Positions 44,882 to 51,064 of a stretch of DNA of 51,064 nucleotides are shown piece after piece; within the stretch, counting starts at the first letter, position 1; the number at the start of each line of letters is the position of its first letter. Source of the DNA: CAZADS01 sp964483985 (GTDB lineage: Bacteria; Pseudomonadota; Alphaproteobacteria; Thalassobaculales; Thalassobaculaceae); NCBI GenBank assembly GCA_964483985.1, contig CAZADS010000099.1, positions 1-51,064 on the forward strand, in the 5' to 3' direction. The notes under the pieces were generated by a model, which had not been told where the DNA came from, made no database searches, and saw nothing but the letters and a program-made list of their open reading frames with translations. Position numbers and translations under genes: made by a program.

Positions 44882-45709
44882 TCAAATATCTTCCTGTTTG
44901 TTTTCTCGATCCGGTTTTGGAATTCCAACAATGCGCATACCCCCGTCTACATAATGTATTTCCCCAGTAATACCTGACGCTAAATCACTCAAAAGAAATA
45001 ATGCTGAATTTGCTACTTCTTGCGGTTCAACATTTCTTGCAAGAGGGGAATGATGTTCGGAATAGCGGTAAACATATCTAGCATCAGAAATAGCAGAGCC
45101 CGCCAAAGTCCTCATAGGCCCGGGAGAAAGAGCGTTTACACGGATTCCACGAGGGCCTAAGTCTGCAGCAAGGTATCGTACACTTGCCTCCAACGCGGCC
45201 TTAGCTATACCCATCACATTATAATTTGGAATAGTTCTGCTAGATCCAAGATAACTCAACGTGATTATGCTAGCACCATTGGTCATTAACTGTGCCGCAC
45301 GGCGAGTGATGTTAGTTAGTGAAAAGCACGAAATATCTAGGGTTTGGCGAAAATTCTCTCTACTAGTCTCTAAATAACGACCTTTCAACTCCGATTTTTC
45401 TGAATACGCAATTGCGTGCACTAAAAAATCTAATTTACCCCATGTATTTTGAATCTTTTCAAACACCTTTTCCAAATGTCTTTCGTTTGAAACATCGCAC
45501 TCTAGTACCATATTCGAGCCAACAGATTTTGCTAACGGCCTAACTCTTTTAGCTATCGAGTCACTCTGATATGTAAATGCTAGGTCCGCTCCCTCAGCCG
45601 CCACGGCAGAAGCTATTCCCCAAGCAATTGACCGATCATTTGCTACGCCCATTATAAGGCCTTTTCGACCAGACATTAACTTACTATCTGGTAGCGTTAA
45701 ATCGGTCAT
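44882..45709 (-). CDS. fabI: enoyl-[acyl-carrier-protein] reductase (NADH) FabI
   Basis: Last step of each fatty-acid elongation round. The 275-residue SDR-type protein has GLIMGVANDRSIAWGIA at the nucleotide site and the Y-x6-K catalytic pair in PNYNVMGIAKAALEASVRYLA-type sequence (NYNVMGIAK), preceded by SYLGSSRTI. The start at ATG 45709 is set by GGAG six bases upstream; a TTG nine codons earlier is unlikely. Third gene of fabA-fabB-fabI, 48 bases after fabB. FabI is the target of triclosan-type inhibitors. Confidence 0.96.
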   Translation of the reverse strand: MTDLTLPDSKLMSGRKGLIMGVANDRSIAWGIASAVAAEGADLAFTYQSDSIAKRVRPLAKSVGSNMVLECDVSNERHLEKVFEKIQNTWGKLDFLVHAIAYSEKSELKGRYLETSRENFRQTLDISCFSLTNITRRAAQLMTNGASIITLSYLGSSRTIPNYNVMGIAKAALEASVRYLAADLGPRGIRVNALSPGPMRTLAGSAISDARYVYRYSEHHSPLARNVEPQEVANSALFLLSDLASGITGEIHYVDGGMRIVGIPKPDRENKQEDI

Positions 45710-45757
45710 CTCTTCTCCAAAGCTGGCCACTTTCAAAATTTATCATCCAACACAGCT

Positions 45758-46981
45758 TTAGGCATTAAGGGCCCTAAAAGCCAAGACAGAATTAGTGCCA
45801 CCAAAACCAAAACTATTAGAAATAGCAACACCTACCCGGACATCATCCTCACGTTTTCGAAGAATAGGCATTCCCGCCGCCTCAGGGTCCAATGTTTCTA
45901 TATTTGCTGATGCCGCCAAGAAATTATTATTCATCATAAGCAATGTATAAATTGCCTCATGAACACCCGCTGCACCTTGAGAATGTCCAGTAAGTGATTT
46001 GGTTGAACTAATCGCGGGGATCTTGCTTTTGTGCGCAAAAACCTCGGAGATTGCCTCCAGTTCTTTAGTATCACCTATTGGTGTGCTAGTTCCGTGTGAA
46101 TTGATGTAATCTACCGATTCTTCCACTCCCTCAAGAGCCATGCGCATACACCTTATAGCCCCTTCACCTGACGGCTGGACCATGTCAACTCCATCAGATG
46201 TAGCTCCATATCCTATTATCTCGGCATATATTTTAGCGCCACGGGCCTTTGCCCTCTCTAATTCCTCCAAAACGATCACACCGCCGCCGCCGGCGATAAC
46301 AAAACCATCGCGATCCACATCATAAGCTCGAGATGCCTTCTCTGGAGTATCGTTATATTTAGACGAGAGTGCACCCATCGCATCAAAAAGCACCGAAAGA
46401 GTCCAGTGTAGTTCCTCTCCACCACCCGCAAACATTATATCCTGTTTACCTAATTGAATGAGCTCGTAGGCATTACCGATACAATGAGAGCTAGTTGAGC
46501 AAGCAGAACTAATTGAATAACTATGCCCCTTAATTTTAAAGGAAGTCGAAAGTGTTGCAGAGTTGGTGCTTGACATTACGCGAGGGACCATATAGGGGCC
46601 TACCCGCTTTGGTCCCTTATCTCGTGCAAGATCGAATGCCGTAAGCATATTTGAAGTCGACGGCCCACCCGATCCTACGATCATACCTGTGCGAGGGTGG
46701 CTAATCTCACTTGGCACAAGTTTAGAATCCACAATAGCTTGTTCCATGGAGAGGAAATTATATGCTGCACCGTTACCCATAAACCGGAGAATCTTGCGGT
46801 CGATATGCTCACTAGGATCGATCTTCAATGATCCGTGCAAATGGCTCCGAAATCCCATTTTGCTATATTCTTCACTGTATGTTATCCCTGATTTGCCTTC
46901 CCAAAGGGAGGTTAAAACCTCGCCGGAATTGTTTCCTATACTTGATATGATACCGAGGCCCGTAACAACAACACGGCGCAT
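45758..46981 (-). CDS. fabB: 3-oxoacyl-[acyl-carrier-protein] synthase I (FabB)
   Basis: Condensing enzyme that elongates unsaturated acyl-ACP made by FabA. The 407-residue thiolase-fold protein starts MRRVVVTGLGIISSIGNN, carries the active-site cysteine in SSACSTSSHCIG and the two catalytic histidines in NSHGTSTPIGDT and TKSLTGHSQGAAG; SFGFGGTNSVLAFR is near the end. ATG overlaps the fabA stop by one base. Pairing with fabA marks it as FabB rather than FabF. Confidence 0.96.
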   Translation of the reverse strand: MRRVVVTGLGIISSIGNNSGEVLTSLWEGKSGITYSEEYSKMGFRSHLHGSLKIDPSEHIDRKILRFMGNGAAYNFLSMEQAIVDSKLVPSEISHPRTGMIVGSGGPSTSNMLTAFDLARDKGPKRVGPYMVPRVMSSTNSATLSTSFKIKGHSYSISSACSTSSHCIGNAYELIQLGKQDIMFAGGGEELHWTLSVLFDAMGALSSKYNDTPEKASRAYDVDRDGFVIAGGGGVIVLEELERAKARGAKIYAEIIGYGATSDGVDMVQPSGEGAIRCMRMALEGVEESVDYINSHGTSTPIGDTKELEAISEVFAHKSKIPAISSTKSLTGHSQGAAGVHEAIYTLLMMNNNFLAASANIETLDPEAAGMPILRKREDDVRVGVAISNSFGFGGTNSVLAFRALNA

Positions 46982-47511
46982 TAATTAGCACCTTCTATAA
47001 CGCTTGGATTATTAAATAATCCTACTCTAATATCTTTAGCTTCAAAAACAGCCTCACCATCACAAATGACCAAGCCATCAGCTATACCCATACATAGTCG
47101 TCTCATAATCACCCGCTTCAGATCCAAATGAAAACGTAATAGTTTCGCTGACGGTAAGACCTGACCGGTAAACTTTACTTCACCAACAGAAATCGCTCGA
47201 CCTGAACCGAGGCCTCCCAACCATCCAAGTGTAAATCCCAACAGTTGCCATAGCGCATCCATCCCTAAACAACCAGGCATTACAGGATCGCCTTCAAAAT
47301 GACATTTAAAAAACCAGAGGTCCGGTTTGACATCGAATTCCGCATCAACCTCTCCTCTACCATTAAGTCCACCAAAATCTGAGATGCGTGTGATTCGATC
47401 GAACATCAACATTGGGGGCATGGGTAAACGCGCATTACCGGGACCAAACAGTCGACCCTGCGCGCACTCTATGAGGTCCTTGTAACTGAAACTGGAAGAG
47501 CGCTTGGACAT
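46981..47511 (-). CDS. fabA: 3-hydroxydecanoyl-[acyl-carrier-protein] dehydratase/isomerase (FabA)
   Basis: Dehydrates 3-hydroxydecanoyl-ACP and isomerises trans-2 to cis-3-decenoyl-ACP, starting anaerobic-type unsaturated fatty acid synthesis. 176 residues of the hot-dog fold, with PMPPMLMFDRI, the catalytic pair in FKCHFEGDPVMPGCLGMDAL (His and Asp), and SVGEVKFTGQVLP. First gene of fabABI. In many alphaproteobacteria irr lies next to fabA; here the upstream 692 bases hold no gene. Confidence 0.97.
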   Translation of the reverse strand: MSKRSSSFSYKDLIECAQGRLFGPGNARLPMPPMLMFDRITRISDFGGLNGRGEVDAEFDVKPDLWFFKCHFEGDPVMPGCLGMDALWQLLGFTLGWLGGLGSGRAISVGEVKFTGQVLPSAKLLRFHLDLKRVIMRRLCMGIADGLVICDGEAVFEAKDIRVGLFNNPSVIEGAN

Positions 47512-48203
47512 TGCTTAATAGCATCCTTAAATATCACAGCCCATGCAGGCTTAAAAAACCTTTGCAACTATTCGATAAATACAAACTTTCTAGCTGTACA
47601 AAACCACAAATAGGAAGATACGCCAAGGGTTTAGCTAATCTTAAGCGTAAATATAGCAGAAGAATGCATTAGTAGTCGCTAATAACTCTCCATTTTTTAA
47701 TAACCCAGCAAACTTAAAACAACACCGACTAAGGCACAATGTTACTTCAATATTTATTTCTGTAGAAGGTCAATTTCAAAGAACAATCTATTTGGTTGTT
47801 TCTTTCTGCAATATTTTGTTTTCCCATTAGGAATCTGCCCTTAAAATTCAGAAAAAAGCGGATTACTTTTTAACTTGACCCGCTCCAAACGACATTATCT
47901 TTCTTGTTTAAAAAGTGAACCAACCAAAAATTATACGCCACTACGTTTTACAGCCTGTTATCCGCACATTTTCTATCCTCAACCTAGAGTAACCGACAAA
48001 CTTGGAATTAGTTCAACCAGAAACTCAATTGCGATTAATAATCATTACAATAACAATAGGTTAATTACTTTTTCGAATCTCCCTAAACACCTTGACGTAA
48101 AGACTCTGGCATCCATATAAAAGACATATCGAAGTTTTATGACCGAAATATGGATGTAAGAAAGGTCAAAGGGCTATTATCAAAATAAGGATCGGAGACA
48201 AAT
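47512..48203. other. gene-free stretch of 692 bases between fabA and rubrerythrin
   Basis: Divergent, AT-rich spacer. It carries a promoter for the rubrerythrin gene near 48092-48121. An 81-codon frame at 47875-48120 (TTG start) has no family resemblance and ends inside that promoter. An AT-rich patch near 48030-48060 slightly resembles a Fur box but is not convincing. No Irr-type inverted repeat was seen. Confidence 0.7.
48092..48121 (+). promoter_or_regulatory. promoter for the rubrerythrin / Fe-S / DUF3501 cassette
   Basis: TTGACG at 48092-48097 and TATAAA at 48116-48121, 18 bases apart. The start point would be near 48128, giving a leader of about 76 bases before the rubrerythrin ATG, which has GGATCGGAGA upstream. 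Confidence 0.55.
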
Positions 48204-48623
48204 ATGGCCGGATTAAAGAATTCGAAAACTGAAGAAAATTTAAAGGCAGCCTTCGCCGGCGAATCCCAAGCTAACCGAAGGTATCTTTATTTTGCCCAAA
48301 AAGCAGATATCGAAGGTTATAATGATGTGGCGACAGTGTTCCGCTCAACTGCTGAGGGAGAAACGGGACACGCCCACGGTCATCTAGAGTTTTTGGAGGA
48401 AACGGGTGACCCGGCCACCGGCGAGCCAATAGGGCCCACCGATTCCAACCTCAAAGCAGCTATTGCTGGTGAAACCCACGAATATACAGATATGTACCCA
48501 GGCATGGCTAAAACCGCTCGTGACGAAGGATTTGATGAAATTGCCGATTGGTTTGAAACTTTAGCAAAAGCTGAAAAAAGCCACGCTGGTCGTTTTCAAA
48601 GAGCACTTGATACGATGGAATGA
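48204..48623 (+). CDS. rubrerythrin lacking the rubredoxin domain
   Basis: Ferritin-like diiron protein, in this family a peroxide reductase. All usual diiron-site residues are present: Glu20, Glu53, His56, Glu90, Glu93, Glu124 and His127, in two helix pairs. At 139 residues it lacks the C-terminal FeS4 rubredoxin domain of classic rubrerythrins (about 190 residues), like sulerythrin-type proteins, so electrons must come from a partner. The iron-sulfur protein encoded next is the obvious candidate. GGAGA precedes the ATG by six bases or so. The trio with the Fe-S gene and DUF3501 recurs in alphaproteobacteria. Confidence 0.94.
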   Translation: MAGLKNSKTEENLKAAFAGESQANRRYLYFAQKADIEGYNDVATVFRSTAEGETGHAHGHLEFLEETGDPATGEPIGPTDSNLKAAIAGETHEYTDMYPGMAKTARDEGFDEIADWFETLAKAEKSHAGRFQRALDTME

Positions 48624-48671
48624 TTCGAAGGGTCCCACAAAGTTTCATTGCTCGATTCTTATAGCTACTAA

Positions 48672-48710
48672 ATTACTGGCATCGTCTGCTAACGATGCCA
48701 GTAATGTTTT
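48672..48710 (+). terminator. 13-bp perfect hairpin between rubrerythrin and the Fe-S gene
   Basis: ATTACTGGCATCG (48672-48684) pairs fully with CGATGCCAGTAAT (48693-48705) over an 8-base loop, followed after G by four T (48707-48710). It is stable but the T-run is short, so it could be a partial terminator, or an mRNA 3'-end stabiliser that sets higher rubrerythrin levels. Confidence 0.7.
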
Positions 48711-48763
48711 ACGGGTGGATAATTTCCGAACTAATTATTAGTTTAGTAATAGGTGGAATGCAT

Positions 48764-50098
48764 ATGAAAGAAGGTAGTCTAGATGCCCCTGTTCGACATC
48801 CTCTAAATTGGCAAAACCCAGATTTTTTGGATGCGGATGATCTCGATAAAGAGTTACGGCGCGTTTTCGATGTTTGTCATGGTTGCCGCCGCTGTTTTAA
48901 TCTGTGTGAAAGCTTTCCACAATTATTCGATTTGATTGATGATTCTCAATCGGGCGAGTTGGATTCTGTCGCCAGTGCAGACTTAGATAGAGTAGTAGAT
49001 GCTTGCACGCTCTGTGATATGTGTTACATGACAAAATGTCCGTATGTCCCCCCGCATGAATTCAATATTGATTTCCCCCATCTGATGCTGAGACACCGTG
49101 CTTTAAAAAATGAACAAGGGGCAACTCCATTCGTTGCCAGTCAGCTAACTAAAACAGATCGAAACGGAAAAATTCTTGGGACGATAGCGCCTTTAGTTAA
49201 CTGGGCCTCAAGTACGGGCAATGCAATCACACGCCCGGTTTTGGAATCAGCCTGTGGAATACACCGTGAGGCAACTCTGCCAAAGTTCAATTCAAAGGAC
49301 TTCGAACATCAAGCACAAACGCAAATTCCCCTCAACACTAATGCTCCGGCTTTCGGAAGAAAGGCAGTACTTTATTCGACGTGTTTTGTTAACTACAACA
49401 ACCCTAACGTTGGTATGGCTGCACGACAGATATTAGCTCTCAATGGGGTTGAGACTGAAGTAATTTACCCCGAATGTTGCGGTATGCCTCAACTCGAACA
49501 GGGCAAGATTGATAAAGTAGCCGAAAGTGCGAAAAGAGTAGCAGAGTTTTTTCGCCCAAAAATTGAAGCTGGGTTTAATGTCATTGCCCTTACACCATCT
49601 TGTGCACTTATGTTGAAATTTGAATGGCCGCTTATTTTACCGGAAAACGATAGCGTAAAACTTCTTGCTTCTGCCACCCGAGATATTGACGAATATATCG
49701 TCGACATTGGAAAAAAAGAAGGACTTACACCCGGATTACAACCGTTAAAATCTAATCTAGTTCTGCATATTGCTTGCCACAGTCGCGCTCAAAATTTTGG
49801 CCGAAAATCTGAAGAATTACTTCGCCACATTCCAGATATCGATATTACTATAATAGAACGCTGCTCTGGCCACGGCGGGTCTTGGGGCATAATGAAAGAT
49901 AATTTTGAGACTGCAATAAAAGTTGGTAAACCTGTGGCGAGGCAAGCTAGAAAAGCCGACCCCGTCTATATTGTTTCGGGCTGCCCACTCGCTGCAGAGC
50001 ATATTCTTCAAGGCATGGAAAAAATTCAAGGCGAAACTAGTATCACTGAAGGGACACGACATCCGATAGAAATTTTAGCTAAAGCATATGGCTTTTGA
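48764..50098 (+). CDS. two-[4Fe-4S] and CCG-domain protein (heterodisulfide reductase HdrD/GlpC-like)
   Basis: Likely a soluble or membrane-associated electron-transfer protein. The start ATG 48764 is chosen because AGGTGG lies seven bases upstream; earlier starts fall in the hairpin. Of 444 residues, Cys38, 41, 44, 48 and Cys81, 84, 87, 92 form two ferredoxin-type [4Fe-4S] sites. Two cysteine-rich (CCG) domains follow: the first with Cys207, CCG at 238-240 and Cys280; the second with Cys338 and CSG at 367-369 where CCG is usual, and Cys407. The arrangement recalls GlpC/HdrD, which pass electrons between quinone or thiol partners. With rubrerythrin upstream and DUF3501 downstream, it probably feeds or senses a peroxide-reducing path; this is inference. 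Confidence 0.9.
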   Translation: MKEGSLDAPVRHPLNWQNPDFLDADDLDKELRRVFDVCHGCRRCFNLCESFPQLFDLIDDSQSGELDSVASADLDRVVDACTLCDMCYMTKCPYVPPHEFNIDFPHLMLRHRALKNEQGATPFVASQLTKTDRNGKILGTIAPLVNWASSTGNAITRPVLESACGIHREATLPKFNSKDFEHQAQTQIPLNTNAPAFGRKAVLYSTCFVNYNNPNVGMAARQILALNGVETEVIYPECCGMPQLEQGKIDKVAESAKRVAEFFRPKIEAGFNVIALTPSCALMLKFEWPLILPENDSVKLLASATRDIDEYIVDIGKKEGLTPGLQPLKSNLVLHIACHSRAQNFGRKSEELLRHIPDIDITIIERCSGHGGSWGIMKDNFETAIKVGKPVARQARKADPVYIVSGCPLAAEHILQGMEKIQGETSITEGTRHPIEILAKAYGF

Positions 50099-50160
50099 AT
50101 CGCTATGTATTTTTTAAAGGAAAACCGCCATGTACTTCAAAAAGCAATGTGAGACAACCA

Positions 50161-50748
50161 ATGGCTGAAAAAGGTATAAAACGATCTGATATTCTTGATA
50201 TGAAGGCCTATGAGCAAATACGCAGGAAAAAACGTACTGAAGTGGTTAAAATGAAGCGTTTCCGCCGAGTTCCTGTGGGTCCAGACGCCACTTTTTTCTT
50301 TGAAAATTACGATACTATGTGGTGGCAAATTCACGAAATGCTTTTTATAGAAAAAGGCGGGGAATCTCAAATTGAAGATGAGCTCACAGCTTATAATCCG
50401 CTTATTCCAAAAGGCAGGGAATTAGTAGCCACTTTGATGTTCGAAATCGATGATCCAAGCCGACGCAAGAATATTCTTTCTTGTCTTGGCGGAGTAGAAG
50501 AAACTTGTGTATTAGTGATCGATGGAGAAGAAGTAATAGCGACCCCAGAAGCGGACACCGATAGAACAACAACGGATGGGAAAGCATCCTCCGTACAATT
50601 CCTGCATTTTCCTTTAAACGAAAAGCATATTTTATCGCTTAAAAAACCGGGAACATATATTTCGGTGGGTATAACACACCCTAATTATGGACATATAGCG
50701 GTAATATCTGAACACACGCGTGCCGCTTTGGCTGGTGATCTAGACTAA
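50161..50748 (+). CDS. DUF3501 family protein
   Basis: A 195-residue soluble protein, starting at ATG 50161 (MAEKGIKRSDILDMKAYEQI), with KRFRRVPVGPDATFFFENYDTMWWQIHEM and ELTAYNPLIPKGRELVATLMFEI-type stretches (ELTAYNPLIPKGRELVATLM) that mark DUF3501. No cysteine cluster, signal or membrane span is seen; one cysteine pair (SCLGGVEETC) is present. Function unknown. Its constant neighbours, a rubrerythrin and a CCG-domain protein, suggest it belongs to that redox unit. A longer reading from 50095 adds nothing recognisable. Confidence 0.88.
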   Translation: MAEKGIKRSDILDMKAYEQIRRKKRTEVVKMKRFRRVPVGPDATFFFENYDTMWWQIHEMLFIEKGGESQIEDELTAYNPLIPKGRELVATLMFEIDDPSRRKNILSCLGGVEETCVLVIDGEEVIATPEADTDRTTTDGKASSVQFLHFPLNEKHILSLKKPGTYISVGITHPNYGHIAVISEHTRAALAGDLD

Positions 50749-50782
50749 TTTATGAATCAAATAATCTCTCCCTGATAATATA

Positions 50783-51064
50783 CTAGTTAAGGTCTATATA
50801 AACGTTAACTCCCCAAATAGATGAACGTTGTATCCATCCAGACATTCCGGAAACTTCTATTTCACACCAATCTTTCTGACAGAGATCAAGTCGACCCAAT
50901 ACTCCAGGTTCCATTCTTGCAACAGCCCGAGACGACTGGGAAGGTTGATCGCGTAAGGTGCTTAATCTTTCGACAACAACTACCCATCTTCTGCCCGAAA
51001 GCATGCTTTGATGCACCCAGCCTTCGATATCCTCAAAATCCCGCACCTTTCGCCAAGTATTAAA
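50783..51064 (-). CDS. SH3-domain protein (partial, N-terminus outside window)
   Basis: The frame is open from the stop at 50783 to the right edge, at least 93 codons. TWRKVRDFEDIEGWVHQSML at the edge, then a second repeat with EPGVLGRLDLCQKDWCEIEV and GWIQRSSIWGV, match the bacterial SH3_4 protein family, which is normally exported, about 170-190 residues, with two SH3-like repeats. An apparent GTG start at 51046 lies inside the first repeat, so the true start is beyond the window. Function unknown; family members probably bind cell-wall or peptide ligands. Confidence 0.85.
   Translation of the reverse strand, partial: FNTWRKVRDFEDIEGWVHQSMLSGRRWVVVVERLSTLRDQPSQSSRAVARMEPGVLGRLDLCQKDWCEIEVSGMSGWIQRSSIWGVNVYIDLN

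Noticed and set aside
48030..48062. Fur box upstream of rubrerythrin
   Set aside because: AT-rich TTAATAATCATTACAAT only loosely resembles the consensus and lies upstream of the -35.
47875..48120. 81-codon frame in the fabA-rubrerythrin spacer
   Set aside because: TTG start, no good ribosome binding site, no family resemblance (not an irr remnant), and its end overlaps the likely promoter at 48092-48121.

Overview
The window looks like ordinary chromosome from an AT-rich (about 40% GC by eye) alphaproteobacterium. Evidence: an aa3 oxidase locus with tldD divergent to coxB; gshA-rsmE-ubiA clustered; glnD-murJ-trpS; tsaB-rimI ... miaB-phoH-ybeY-corC-lnt-metK-trmB; rimP-nusA-ylxR-infB-rbfA-truB-rpsO-pnp; fabA-fabB-fabI; and an ornithine-lipid pair. 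These are blocks I know from Rhizobiales/Rhodospirillales-type genomes. The AT-richness and small spacers suggest a streamlined, perhaps marine, lineage, but that is inference. I see no rRNA, tRNA, CRISPR array, insertion sequence, phage gene or plasmid function.

Layout. 1-2000 (minus): coxA (cut by the left edge) and coxB. 2298-3731: tldD. 3728-6760 (minus): EamA-type exporter, glutamate-cysteine ligase, rsmE. 6845-8465: ubiA and a lysine-methyltransferase-like gene. 8509-10831 (minus): a DUF350 membrane protein, an M20 amidohydrolase, glyoxalase I. 11019-11710: two tandem Lin0512-family genes. 11746-12927 (minus): a DAO-type flavin oxidoreductase. 13331-20113: glnD, murJ, trpS and a GT4 glycosyltransferase. 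20289-21900: nfuA and a Bax-like glucosaminidase; 21958-23001 (minus): a polysaccharide deacetylase. 23134-24463: tsaB, rimI. 24792-26500: olsB-olsA. 26591-34303: miaB, phoH, ybeY, corC, lnt, metK, trmB. 34549-44035: the nusA-infB operon through rpsO and pnp. 44087-44851: a glycerophosphodiesterase. 44882-47511 (minus): fabI, fabB, fabA. 48204-50748: rubrerythrin, a two-[4Fe-4S]/CCG-domain protein and DUF3501. 50783 to the right edge (minus): an SH3-domain protein, incomplete.

How the genes work together. Most encode translation and RNA maturation (rsmE, trpS, tsaB, rimI, miaB, ybeY, trmB, rimP, nusA, infB, rbfA, truB, rpsO, pnp), envelope construction (murJ, lnt, olsBA, fab genes, Bax, deacetylase, GT4), respiration (coxAB, ubiA) and redox or iron-sulfur handling (gshA, gloA, nfuA, rubrerythrin module). 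Several genes are coupled by 1-4 base start/stop overlaps.

The least explained parts are the rubrerythrin / Fe-S / DUF3501 cassette with its own promoter and a 13-bp hairpin inside it, the tandem Lin0512 pair, and two leaders (metK, rimP) that hold terminator-like hairpins. Fur-family regulators are absent from the two places where relatives often keep them (next to tsaB-rimI and next to fabA). Nothing here is plainly a new defence or mobile system; the window is mostly conserved core genome.
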